Notes: generated by a model not told the origin, from the letters alone. Positions 1 through 7,344 are shown, counted from the stretch's first letter. The stretch is DNA of 7,958 nucleotides from BM506 sp031581485 (GCA_031581485.1 JAVLBA010000092.1:1-7958), one strand, 5' to 3'. Made by a program: numbers and translations.

Positions 1-30
1 TATTGTAACTACAGATACAGCATTGAGGAA

Positions 31-43
31 AGGGGCGGACCAT
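31..43 (+). repeat. 13-bp repeat AGGGGCGGACCAT, copy beyond the kinase gene
   Basis: This is an exact inverted counterpart of the site at 7546-7558. It lies 35 bp past the kinase stop. CGGACC at 36-41 also pairs with GGTCCG at 62-67, so part of it may belong to a weak hairpin at the end of the kinase transcript. No U-tract follows that hairpin on the minus strand. Confidence 0.3.
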
Positions 44-78
44 TTCATTAGTGACGGGGAAGGTCCGTGGCAGATCCT

Positions 79-1758
79 TTACAAAGAGACCTGGGGCTGG
101 GGCAGGGAGATGGTGAAGCAGGTACCGGAGCTCTCTGAGGTGACGGTGAGCAGTCCTTCATGGCTGGCGATGATCTGATTGACAATGGAGAGGCCGAGGC
201 CGGTGCCGTTTTCGCGGGTGGTGAAAAAGGGATCAAATATCTGGCTGCGGATGGTCTCAGCCATGCCGGGGCCATTGTCGGCAACATCCAGCACCAGCCA
301 GGCCTGGCCCTGGTCGTTTTTTTCGGCAACCGTCACGGTCAGGCAAGGCCTTACTGTGTTGGTCAGGGCATGGACTCCGTTGGTGATGAGATTAATCAGC
401 ACCTGCCGCATCTGGTTGGCGTCGGCCCAGCACTCCATGGTTGCCGGGATGGCCAGGTCGATCTCCACCTGGTGCCAGGAAGGATCGTGGCCGGCCATGG
501 TAAGGGCCTCTTCTGCCAGTTCCTTTAAGGAAAACCATTCCATAACGGGCTCCACCGGCCGGCTGAATTTGAGGAAACCATGGATGGTGGCCTCCAGTCG
601 GTCGCTCTCTCTGATAATGATATTCATCAAGGCCTGGGTGGTGGTGTCTGCGGTCAGTTCCTTCTCCAGGATCTGGGCGGCACCGCTCATGGCAGCCAGG
701 GGATTGCGGAATTCATGGGCAATGCCCGCCGCCATTCTGCCGATGGCCGCCATTTTTTCGGCCTGCCGCACCCGGTATTCCATCTTCTTGATCTTGCTCA
801 GGTCCTGCATGGTATAGACCCGGTAATGATCTTTCTCGCCGGGCATGTTGAGCCGGGTCCAGGAGTAGCCCACGGGAATCCTTTGACCATCCTTACGCTC
901 TAAGGTCGCCAGAGGGCGGATTTCACCCTTGTCATCGGCCATGATCTCCGGCATCAACTCCGCCAGGGAGAGGCCCTCCACCTCCTGAGCGGAAAAGCCG
1001 CTGATTTTTTCAGCCGCCCTGTTGAACGAGGTGATTATCTTGTCGCCGTTGATGGTGATGATGCCGGTGGTGATATCGGCAAGGATCTGTTTGTAGAGCA
1101 CGGCCAGCCGGTCGCGGTCAAGGATGGTTGCCGACAGGGCCGTCTCGGTGAGCTGCAGCCGTTCCGCCATGAAGGAGCTGAGAAGGGCGGTGAGAAAAAA
1201 GGAAAGCCCGGCAATGGAGAAGATGGGCAGGAGCATCATGAACTGCTCCAGATTGCTGGAAGGAAAGTAGGCAGACATGCTTCCCGAGAACTCCAGCCAC
1301 AGAATGGCCCCGTAGAGCAGGGAGGCCTGGGCCGCCATGAACAGGGCGCCGCGCCGCATGAGCAGGGTGGCCCCGCAGATAATGGGAAAGAAGTAGATGA
1401 TGATGAGAAAGGATTGGCTGCCGCCGCTGAAGAAGACCAGAACAGAGGTGAGCAGGACGTCCAGCGATATCTGGATGTAGGTAAAGGGCTTGGAGCAGGG
1501 GATGTACCTGACCAGAAAGGCGGAGGCGATGGTGAAGAGATAGACCCCGCCGATGAACATGCCCACCAGGTGGAGGGGGATGACCTGATAATGGGTGGCA
1601 TCCTGATACTGGAAAAAGAGGATGATGCCCAGGAGAAAGCTGAGAATCACCACCCTGAAGAAGAGGACCCAGAGCAGCTGTTTGCGCAGCTGGATATCCT
1701 CCTCGTAATGCAGAGGGTCAATGGGGCAAACCGGTTGCCGGGGGGCTTTTCTTTGCAT
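79..1758 (-). CDS. PilS-like membrane histidine kinase (6 TM, PAS, HisKA, HATPase)
   Basis: Sensor kinase of 559 residues, expected to autophosphorylate and pass phosphate to the response regulator encoded just upstream. The N-terminal part (about residues 28-200) has roughly six hydrophobic segments with very short connecting loops and no sizeable periplasmic domain, the layout of PilS. A PAS domain lies at about 217-320. HisKA follows with the H-box GIAHEFRNP and phospho-accepting His348. The ATPase domain shows the N-box around Asn456/Asn460, the G1 box DNGPG at 494-498, the F-box FDPFFTT at 508-514 and the G2 box GTGLGLS at 518-524. All catalytic motifs are intact. The ATG lies 31 bp after the regulator stop with only a weak AGGG ribosome site, consistent with coupling in one operon. 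The signal sensed cannot be read from the sequence. Assignment as a kinase is secure; membership of the PilS branch is inferred from topology and from the PilR-like partner. Confidence 0.95.
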   Translation of the reverse strand: MQRKAPRQPVCPIDPLHYEEDIQLRKQLLWVLFFRVVILSFLLGIILFFQYQDATHYQVIPLHLVGMFIGGVYLFTIASAFLVRYIPCSKPFTYIQISLDVLLTSVLVFFSGGSQSFLIIIYFFPIICGATLLMRRGALFMAAQASLLYGAILWLEFSGSMSAYFPSSNLEQFMMLLPIFSIAGLSFFLTALLSSFMAERLQLTETALSATILDRDRLAVLYKQILADITTGIITINGDKIITSFNRAAEKISGFSAQEVEGLSLAELMPEIMADDKGEIRPLATLERKDGQRIPVGYSWTRLNMPGEKDHYRVYTMQDLSKIKKMEYRVRQAEKMAAIGRMAAGIAHEFRNPLAAMSGAAQILEKELTADTTTQALMNIIIRESDRLEATIHGFLKFSRPVEPVMEWFSLKELAEEALTMAGHDPSWHQVEIDLAIPATMECWADANQMRQVLINLITNGVHALTNTVRPCLTVTVAEKNDQGQAWLVLDVADNGPGMAETIRSQIFDPFFTTRENGTGLGLSIVNQIIASHEGLLTVTSESSGTCFTISLPQPQVSL

Positions 1759-1789
1759 GATTGTGGTCAGGGACCCTGGGATTGGATGA

Positions 1790-3163
1790 TTAGAGATTGT
1801 GTTTCTGCAGCTTGTAGCGGAAGGAACGGAAACTTATCTTGAGGAGATCTGCGGCCCGCATTTTAGAGTAATGGGTTTTTTCCAGGGCACAGATGAGCAG
1901 CTTCTTCTCAAAACGGCTGACTATTTTTTCCAGGCCTTCCTCAAAAAGCTCCTCTTCACTGTGCAGCCCCACCAGATTTTCCGGCAGGGCGGGCCGGCAG
2001 GAGCCGGCCTTCTTGCGGTGGCTGGAGAGGGTAAGGCTTTCCGGCAGGATGATGTTTGAGGTGGAAAGGGCCACTCCCCGTTCGATGATGTTTTCCAGCT
2101 CCCTGATATTGCCCGGATAATCATAGTTCATGAGCACCTCCATGGCGTAGGAGGAGAGCTCCATGACCTCCTTGTCAAAGATGGCGGCGTATTTCTTGAG
2201 GAAAAAATCGACCAGCAGGGGCACGTCACCCTTTCTTTCCCGCAGGGCCGGCATCCGGATGGGGACCACGGCCAGGCGATAGAAAAGGTCTTCGCGAAAG
2301 CGGCCCTCCATCACCTCATCTTCCAGGTCGCGGTTGGTAGCGGAAATGATCCGGACATTGATCTTGGTGATCTGGGTGTCACCCACCTTTTTAAACTCTC
2401 GTTCCTGCAGAACGCGCAGCAGCTTGGTCTGGGTCACCGGAGTGAGTTCCCCCACCTCGTCGAGAAAGGCGGTGCCGTTATTGGCCTGGCCGAAAAGACC
2501 GACGGTATTGGCGGTGGCGCCGGTAAACGACCCCTTGACGTGGCCAAAGAGTTCACTCTCAAAAAGTGTTTCCGGGATGGCATTGCAGGTGATGGGCACA
2601 AAGTGGTGGGGGGCTGCCTTGCTGTTGTTATGGATGGCCTGGGCCACCAGTTCCTTGCCCGTGCCTGATTCCCCGTAAATAAGGACATTGGCCTGGGTGG
2701 GGGCGATACGGTTGATCAGATCGAAGATCTTCAGCATCTCCGGGCTCTGGCCGATGATGTCATGGGAGGGGCTTTGCAGCTGGGTGGGGATCACGGCACT
2801 GTCTGTGGCTCCCAGGGCCGTGGTGATGATGGTGATGATCTCATCGACCTTGAAAGGCTTGGTTATGTAGTCAAAGGCGCCGTTTTTCATGGCGGACACC
2901 GCATCCTCAGGAGAGGCAAAGGCGGTGATGATGAGAACGGGCAGGTCCGGGAAGGAATCTTTGAGTTCCTTGAGGAGATCAAGGCCGGACATGCCCCCCA
3001 TGCGGATATCCGTGATGACAAGATCAAGTTCGTGATTTGCGGCCATTTCCAGGCCGCGCTGGGCATGGGCGGCAGTAAAGACCTGATGGCCTTCTTTCTC
3101 AAGGAGAATAGACAAAAACTCCCGCATGGAAAGCTCGTCATCAACAATAAGGATTGTGGACAT
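1790..3163 (-). CDS. Sigma-54-dependent response regulator, NtrC/PilR type
   Basis: A 457-residue transcription activator with three domains. The receiver (1-118) has acidic residues D8/D9, phospho-acceptor D52, T80 and K102. The AAA+ sigma-54 interaction domain (about 136-365) has Walker A GESGTGK at 164-170, Walker B FLDE at 233-236 and the sigma-54 contact loop GSFTGA at 211-216 (canonical form GAFTGA). A C-terminal Fis-type helix-turn-helix lies at about 434-454, with the ending ISFRSFRYKLQK typical of PilR relatives. Phosphorylation by the adjacent kinase should drive ATP-dependent remodelling of sigma-54 holoenzyme. The reading frame stays open 34 codons further upstream, to 3265, but that extension is Lys/Arg-rich low-complexity sequence running through a hairpin, and receiver domains begin at MSTILIVDD, so the ATG at 3161-3163 is chosen. 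No good Shine-Dalgarno precedes it. It is first in a two-gene operon with the kinase. Target genes are unknown; the neighbouring symporters are candidates. Confidence 0.95.
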   Translation of the reverse strand: MSTILIVDDELSMREFLSILLEKEGHQVFTAAHAQRGLEMAANHELDLVITDIRMGGMSGLDLLKELKDSFPDLPVLIITAFASPEDAVSAMKNGAFDYITKPFKVDEIITIITTALGATDSAVIPTQLQSPSHDIIGQSPEMLKIFDLINRIAPTQANVLIYGESGTGKELVAQAIHNNSKAAPHHFVPITCNAIPETLFESELFGHVKGSFTGATANTVGLFGQANNGTAFLDEVGELTPVTQTKLLRVLQEREFKKVGDTQITKINVRIISATNRDLEDEVMEGRFREDLFYRLAVVPIRMPALRERKGDVPLLVDFFLKKYAAIFDKEVMELSSYAMEVLMNYDYPGNIRELENIIERGVALSTSNIILPESLTLSSHRKKAGSCRPALPENLVGLHSEEELFEEGLEKIVSRFEKKLLICALEKTHYSKMRAADLLKISFRSFRYKLQKHNL

Positions 3164-3170
3164 GGATTTT

Positions 3171-3226
3171 AGGGGCAGAAGTGAGTAAGGAAGAAGGAAG
3201 AGACATCCTCTTCCTTCCTTGCCCCT
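3171..3226 (-). promoter_or_regulatory. Imperfect hairpin in the leader of the response regulator mRNA
   Basis: Outer arms AGGGGCA (3171-3177) and TGCCCCT (3220-3226) pair exactly. They enclose a purine-rich arm (about 3187-3202) that pairs imperfectly with a pyrimidine-rich arm (3208-3220), closing a 5-nt loop at 3203-3207. In the minus-strand transcript the structure ends 8 nt before the regulator ATG and covers the place where a ribosome site would lie. No T-run follows, so it is not an intrinsic terminator. It may influence translation or simply be a short intergenic repeat; this is inference from pairing alone. Confidence 0.4.
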
Positions 3227-3265
3227 TTGCTTACCTCTTTTTTTGTTTTTTTTCCACTCTAACAA

Positions 3266-3299
3266 AAAAACGCGCGGGTTAAAAAACCCGCGCGTTTTT
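3266..3299 (-). terminator. Strong rho-independent terminator after the symporter block
   Basis: A perfect 10-bp GC-rich stem, CGCGCGGGTT (3271-3280) with AACCCGCGCG (3285-3294), has a 4-nt loop. It is flanked by an A-run on the left and a T-run on the right, so the minus-strand transcript ends in a U-tract. The symmetry would let it work in both directions. It lies about 60 bp past the stop of the second symporter and about 100 bp before the response regulator, which separates the transport and regulatory transcripts. Confidence 0.9.
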
Positions 3300-3304
3300 G
3301 GTAA

Positions 3305-3332
3305 AGGGCGCTGAAAAGCGCTTTAGCGCCCT
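3305..3332 (-). other. Second stem-loop just after the symporter stop
   Basis: AGGGCGCT (3305-3312) and AGCGCCCT (3325-3332) form an exact 8-bp stem. The 12-nt spacer itself contains the palindrome AAAGCGCTTT region. It lies between the symporter stop and the main terminator and has no U-tract on the minus strand. It probably protects the 3' end of the mRNA or assists termination; the role is inferred. Confidence 0.5.
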
Positions 3333-3360
3333 GTTATGTGTACTATTTTTTGACAGATTG

Positions 3361-5130
3361 TTAATGATCTACTGCATCACCGGCTCCCATGGGCACACGG
3401 AGATTTTCCACCATGACCCTGATCTCCCTGGGAGGTGCTTCCGTCATGTTGGAGACGATAAAGGCCACGATAAAGTTGAGCAGGGCTCCCACGGCACCGA
3501 AAGAGCCGGTGGAGATGCCAAACAGCCAGTTATCGGCGGTATCCGCCATGATGGCCGTGGACTGGATGAAGAGAAAGCCCTTGAACCAGAAGATGTAGAG
3601 CAGGGTGGAACCAATACCGGTGAGCATACCGGCAACAGCGCCCGCCTTGTTCATCCGCTTGGAGAAGATACCCATCATCAGGGCCGGAAACAGCGAAGAT
3701 GCAGCCAGACCAAAGGCCAGGGCCACCACCTGGGCGGCAAATCCTGGGGGGTTGAGGCCCAGATAGCCGGAAACCAGGATAGCGCCTGCCATGGCGATCC
3801 GGCCCGCTTTCAGCTCGGCCTTGTCGGTCAGGTTGGGCATGAAGGTGCTCTTTAAGACGTCATGGGAGATGGCGGAGGAGATGGCCAGCAGCAGACCGGC
3901 CGCCGTGGAGAGCGCCGCGGCAATACCACCGGCCGCCACCAGGGCGATAACCCAGTTGGGCAGATTGGCGATCTCCGGATTGGCCAGCACCATGATGTCA
4001 CGGTCCACCTTCACCATTTCATTGCCTTCCCAGCCGAAGGACTCGGCCTGCTCATCAAGGCCCGGACCATAGTACTGGATCCTGCCGTCGTTGTTTTTGT
4101 CCTCAAACTGCAGCAGGCCGGTGGCCTCCCATTTCTTGAACCAACTGGGACGCTCTTCGTATTGCAGATTGCCATCAGCAGCGCCGATCTCGCCGGTCTG
4201 GATGGTACTCACCAGGTTGAGACGGGCCATGGCGCCGACCGCCGGGGCAGTGGTGTAGAGAAGGGCGATAAAGACCAGGGCCCAGCCCGCGGAAGAGCGG
4301 GCATCACGCACCCGGGGTACGGTGAAAAAGCGGGTAATAACATGGGGCAGACCCGCAGTACCGATCATCAGGGAAAGGGTGAGCAGCACCATGTTGATGG
4401 TGGAACCCTTCTGGATGGTGTATTCCTTGAAGCCGAGATCAAGCAGGGTTCCATCCAGCTTGTCCAGCAGCGAGGTGGTGGAGCCGAGCATATCCGAACC
4501 CAGGCCGAGCTGGGGAATCGGGTTGCCGGTGAGCTGCAGGGAGATGAAGATGGCAGGCACCGTATAGGCGAAAATCAGCACGCAGTACTGGGCGATCTGG
4601 GTATTGGTAACCCCCTTCATGCCGCCCAGAACCGCGTAAATGAAGACGATGACCATACCGGCGACCAGGCCGGTGGCAAAATCAACCTCCAGGAAACGGG
4701 AAAAGGCCACGCCGATACCCTTCATCTGGCCGATAACATAGGTCAGTGAGGCGACAATGAGGCAGAAGACCGCGACCAGGCGGGCGGTATTCGAGTAATA
4801 GCGATCGCCGATAAAGGCGGGCACGGTAAATTTGCCGTGCTTGCGCAGATAAGGGGCCAGCAGCATGGCCAGCAGGCAGTAGCCGCCCGTCCAGCCCATC
4901 AGGTAGACAGAGGCGTCATAGCCGTTAAAGGCGATAAGGCCGGCCATGGAGATGAAGGAGGCGGCAGACATCCAGTCGGCGCCGGTTGCCATACCATTTA
5001 ACACCGGATGCACACCGGTGCCGGCCACATAAAACTCCTTGGTGCTGACGGCCCGCGAGCGGATGGCGATATAGATGTAGAGGGCAAAAGTCGCCCCTAC
5101 CACGAGAAAGCTGAGTGTCTTGAGATCCAT
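3361..5130 (-). CDS. Sodium:solute symporter large subunit, VC_2705-type (copy B)
   Basis: Inner-membrane Na+-coupled transporter of 589 residues in the SSS family, closest in style to the VC_2705 subfamily that pairs with a small DUF4212 subunit. The substrate is not readable; acetate or a related monocarboxylate is a guess from family relatives. About 13 membrane segments are visible. TM2 contains ADWMSAASF, whose Asp52 matches the position of the essential PutP Asp. TM9 carries ALSTAAG with Ser408/Thr409 at the expected Na+ site. Between TM8 and TM9 is a roughly 90-residue loop, predicted periplasmic, with an EF-hand-like motif DKNNDGRIQYYG (344-355) in which the twelfth position is Gly instead of the usual Glu. 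The start is supported by the purine-rich GGAGAGGAG just upstream, which overlaps the last codons of the small subunit, and by alignment with the N-terminus of copy A. Only 3 bp separate it from the small subunit stop, indicating translational coupling. By eye it is about 60% identical to copy A. Confidence 0.93.
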   Translation of the reverse strand: MDLKTLSFLVVGATFALYIYIAIRSRAVSTKEFYVAGTGVHPVLNGMATGADWMSAASFISMAGLIAFNGYDASVYLMGWTGGYCLLAMLLAPYLRKHGKFTVPAFIGDRYYSNTARLVAVFCLIVASLTYVIGQMKGIGVAFSRFLEVDFATGLVAGMVIVFIYAVLGGMKGVTNTQIAQYCVLIFAYTVPAIFISLQLTGNPIPQLGLGSDMLGSTTSLLDKLDGTLLDLGFKEYTIQKGSTINMVLLTLSLMIGTAGLPHVITRFFTVPRVRDARSSAGWALVFIALLYTTAPAVGAMARLNLVSTIQTGEIGAADGNLQYEERPSWFKKWEATGLLQFEDKNNDGRIQYYGPGLDEQAESFGWEGNEMVKVDRDIMVLANPEIANLPNWVIALVAAGGIAAALSTAAGLLLAISSAISHDVLKSTFMPNLTDKAELKAGRIAMAGAILVSGYLGLNPPGFAAQVVALAFGLAASSLFPALMMGIFSKRMNKAGAVAGMLTGIGSTLLYIFWFKGFLFIQSTAIMADTADNWLFGISTGSFGAVGALLNFIVAFIVSNMTEAPPREIRVMVENLRVPMGAGDAVDH

Positions 5131-5133
5131 TAT

Positions 5134-5391
5134 TTACTCCTCTCCAACTTTGAATTTCTTGTCCAGCTTGTTCATGCGGGATGCATAGAAAAAAATCAGG
5201 GCCACAAAGGTGTAAATAGAACCTTGCTGGGCAAACCAGAAACCCAGTTTGTAGCCGCCCAGGCGGACGTTGTTGAGGGCGTCGACAAACAGAATGCCGC
5301 AGCCGTACGAGACAATGAACCAGACGACAAGACAACCGATAACCAGTCGGATGTTTGCCTTCCAGTATTGTGCTGCTGAGTTCTCACTCAT
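5134..5391 (-). CDS. Symporter small subunit, DUF4212 type
   Basis: An 85-residue membrane protein with two hydrophobic helices (about 14-37 and 50-71), a polar N-terminus containing AQYWKANIRL and the motif GFWFAQQGSIY before the second helix. These are hallmarks of the DUF4212 family, annotated as small partner subunits of VC_2705-type sodium:solute symporters. The ATG at 5391 is preferred because GGAGGAAG lies at ideal spacing upstream. An alternative ATG at 5409 would add six residues but overlaps this ribosome site. The gene sits 3 bp ahead of symporter copy B, with B's ribosome site inside its last codons (Gly-Glu-Glu), so the two are probably made in a fixed ratio. Its biochemical role in the family is poorly defined; assembly or stability of the large subunit is the usual assumption. 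Confidence 0.9.
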   Translation of the reverse strand: MSENSAAQYWKANIRLVIGCLVVWFIVSYGCGILFVDALNNVRLGGYKLGFWFAQQGSIYTFVALIFFYASRMNKLDKKFKVGEE

Positions 5392-5422
5392 TTTTCTTCC
5401 TCCATACATTGGGTTGGTCGGA

Positions 5423-5456
5423 GCCCCCGGGATTATCTGCTCCCGTACCCGGAGGC
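5423..5456 (-). other. Stem-loop between symporter A and the small subunit
   Basis: GCCCCCGGG (5423-5431) pairs with CCCGGAGGC (5448-5456) with one mismatch, around a 16-nt loop. It lies in the 149-bp gap between symporter copy A and the small subunit and has no U-tract, so it is not a classical terminator. It may mark an mRNA processing or stability site that sets different levels of copy A and the downstream pair. No convincing promoter was seen in the same gap: a TTGACC lies there, but a GATAAT follows only after 24 bp. Confidence 0.35.
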
Positions 5457-5540
5457 CTCATGGTCAATTTCAGGCAGAGGTATTCCGCCTAAAAACGAAA
5501 CGCGTCTTGCTCCTTTCTTTTTTTGGCCGAAGAGGGGCCG

Positions 5541-7316
5541 TTACTGGTTGAGCCGCGCCCCTGCCCCCCGGGGATAGCGGATACTCTCCACCATCTCCTG
5601 GACATCCAGAGGCGGCGGCGGCGTCAAGCGGGAGATGGTCAGGGTGATCATGAAATTGAGCAGCATGCCCACCGTGCCGATGCCCTCGGCGGAAATGCCG
5701 AAGAACCAGGCCGTTCCCCCAAGGTATTTGATATTAATGATATAGAAAAGGGTGAAGAGGATGCCGCTCACCATGCCGGCGATGGCCCCCTCCTTGGTGG
5801 TGGACTTGGAGAAAATCCCCAGGATAATAACCGGGAAGAACGATGAGGCCGCCAGACCAAAGGCAAAGGCCACCACCTGGGCCACAAAGCCGGGGGGATG
5901 GATGCCGAAATAACCGGCCACGCACACGGCCACCCCGATCATGATACGGCCCATGAGCAGCCTCTGCTTTTCCGAGGCATTGCGGTTGATGAGGCGATAA
6001 TAGAGGTCATGGGAGATGGCGGAGGAGATCACGAGCAGCAGTCCGGAGGCGGTGGAAAGGGCGGCGGCCAGGCCGCCGGCCGCCACCAGGGCAATAACCC
6101 AGTTGGGCAGATTGGCGATCTCCGGATTGGCCAGCACCATGATGTCGCGATCAATATAGAGCTCGTTGTCATTATCAGTGAGGGGGTTGGCGACAATGAG
6201 CTGACCAAAGGAGCCGGTTTCCCCCACAAATTCCGGCTTGCCGCTGAAGGGCCGGCCCTCGCTGTAGTTGATGATGCCGTCATGGTTCTTGTCCACCCAG
6301 GCGATGAGGCCTGTTTTCTCCCAGTTGGTGAGCCAGGTGGGGGCCATGTTGTAGGCCACGCCGCTGATGGAGTGGATCATGTTGTAGCGGGCAAAGGAGG
6401 CAATGGCCGGCGCCGTGGTGTAGAGCACCGCGATAAAGAGCAGGGCAAAGGCCGCGGAAAGACGGGCGCTGCGGACATTGGCCACCGTGTAGATGCGGAC
6501 AAGGACATGGGGCAGGCCGGCGGTGCCCACCATCAGGGCCATGGTGATGCAGAACACGTCCAGCATGGATTTACCGCCCTCGGCAAAGGGCTTGGTGTAT
6601 TCGGCAAAACCGAGATCCGTATTGAGCTTGTTCAGAGTTTCCAGGAGGTACTGGCCGCCATGGCTGCCCTCGGCAATGGTGGAGCCGAAGCCGAGCTGCG
6701 GAACGGCCGTGCCGGTGATCTGCTGGGAAATGGCAAAGGCCGGCACCAGGTAGGCGATGATCAGGACAATATATTGGGCAACCTGGGTGTAGGTAATGCC
6801 CTTCATCCCCCCCAGGGAGGCGTAGAAGAAGATAAGGGCCATGCCGATGAGGACCCCGGTGTTGACATCCACTTCCAGAAAACGGGAGAAAACAATACCC
6901 ACTCCCCGCATCTGGCCCGCCACATAGGTAAAGGAGACAAAGATGACGCAGATCAGGGCTATGAAACGGGCCGTATCGGAGTAATACCGATCCCCGATAA
7001 AATCAGGAACAGTGAATTTGCCGAATTTGCGCAGATAGGGGGCAATCAGCAGGGCCAGCAGCACATAGCCGCCGGTCCAGCCCAGAAGGTAGATGGAGCC
7101 GGTATAGCCCATGAAAGAGATGAGCCCGGCCATGGAGATAAAGGAGGCGGCACTCATCCAGTCCGCCGCCGTGGCCATGCCGTTGGCCAAAGGCCCCACA
7201 CCGCCGCCGGCCACGTAAAAACCCTTGGTGGTCTTGACCATGGAGATCCAGGCAATACTCAAGTAGAGGCTGAAGGTGACTCCAACCATTATGTAAGTCC
7301 AGTCCAGGATCGACAT
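5541..7316 (-). CDS. Sodium:solute symporter large subunit, VC_2705-type (copy A)
   Basis: Na+-coupled symporter of 591 residues, paralogous to copy B and first gene of the transport block. About 13 membrane segments are visible, with ADWMSAASF in TM2 (Asp52) and ALSTASG in TM9 (Ser421/Thr422) at the conserved Na+ positions. The TM8-TM9 loop (about 310-400), expected to face the periplasm, holds DKNHDGIINYSE at 342-353. This matches a canonical 12-residue EF-hand loop at positions 1, 3, 5, 6, 8 and 12. A further acidic segment DNDNE follows at 381-385. The ATG at 7316 is the only reasonable start: an in-frame TAA lies 9 nt upstream and the N-terminus aligns with copy B. No clear Shine-Dalgarno is present (only an A-run precedes the ATG), so initiation may be weak or unusual. 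No DUF4212-type gene lies upstream; the nearest small subunit is downstream, before copy B. The transported solute is unknown, a small carboxylate being the most likely class. Confidence 0.93.
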   Translation of the reverse strand: MSILDWTYIMVGVTFSLYLSIAWISMVKTTKGFYVAGGGVGPLANGMATAADWMSAASFISMAGLISFMGYTGSIYLLGWTGGYVLLALLIAPYLRKFGKFTVPDFIGDRYYSDTARFIALICVIFVSFTYVAGQMRGVGIVFSRFLEVDVNTGVLIGMALIFFYASLGGMKGITYTQVAQYIVLIIAYLVPAFAISQQITGTAVPQLGFGSTIAEGSHGGQYLLETLNKLNTDLGFAEYTKPFAEGGKSMLDVFCITMALMVGTAGLPHVLVRIYTVANVRSARLSAAFALLFIAVLYTTAPAIASFARYNMIHSISGVAYNMAPTWLTNWEKTGLIAWVDKNHDGIINYSEGRPFSGKPEFVGETGSFGQLIVANPLTDNDNELYIDRDIMVLANPEIANLPNWVIALVAAGGLAAALSTASGLLLVISSAISHDLYYRLINRNASEKQRLLMGRIMIGVAVCVAGYFGIHPPGFVAQVVAFAFGLAASSFFPVIILGIFSKSTTKEGAIAGMVSGILFTLFYIINIKYLGGTAWFFGISAEGIGTVGMLLNFMITLTISRLTPPPPLDVQEMVESIRYPRGAGARLNQ

Positions 7317-7344
7317 GTTTTTTTAAGTAGCCAGGGGGCTTAAA

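Noticed and set aside
3164..3265. A 34-codon upstream extension of the response regulator
   Set aside because: The extension is Lys/Arg/Gly-rich low-complexity sequence translated from a hairpin and T/A tracts; the receiver domain starts naturally at the internal Met at 3163.
5392..5409. An earlier ATG for the small subunit
   Set aside because: It overlaps the strong GGAGG site that serves the ATG at 5391, and it has no ribosome site of its own.
5521..5540. A GGCC-GAAGAGG-GGCC repeat beside a T-run after symporter A
   Set aside because: On the minus strand the hairpin is followed by A residues rather than T, so it would not terminate the symporter transcript; the 4-bp arms are too short for a firm call.
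5898..7343. A long plus-strand frame of 481 codons opposite symporter A
   Set aside because: The translation is rich in Gly, His, Asp and Gln with no domain pattern and is the antisense shadow of a clear membrane protein gene. The same holds for the 295-codon frame at 3862-4749.
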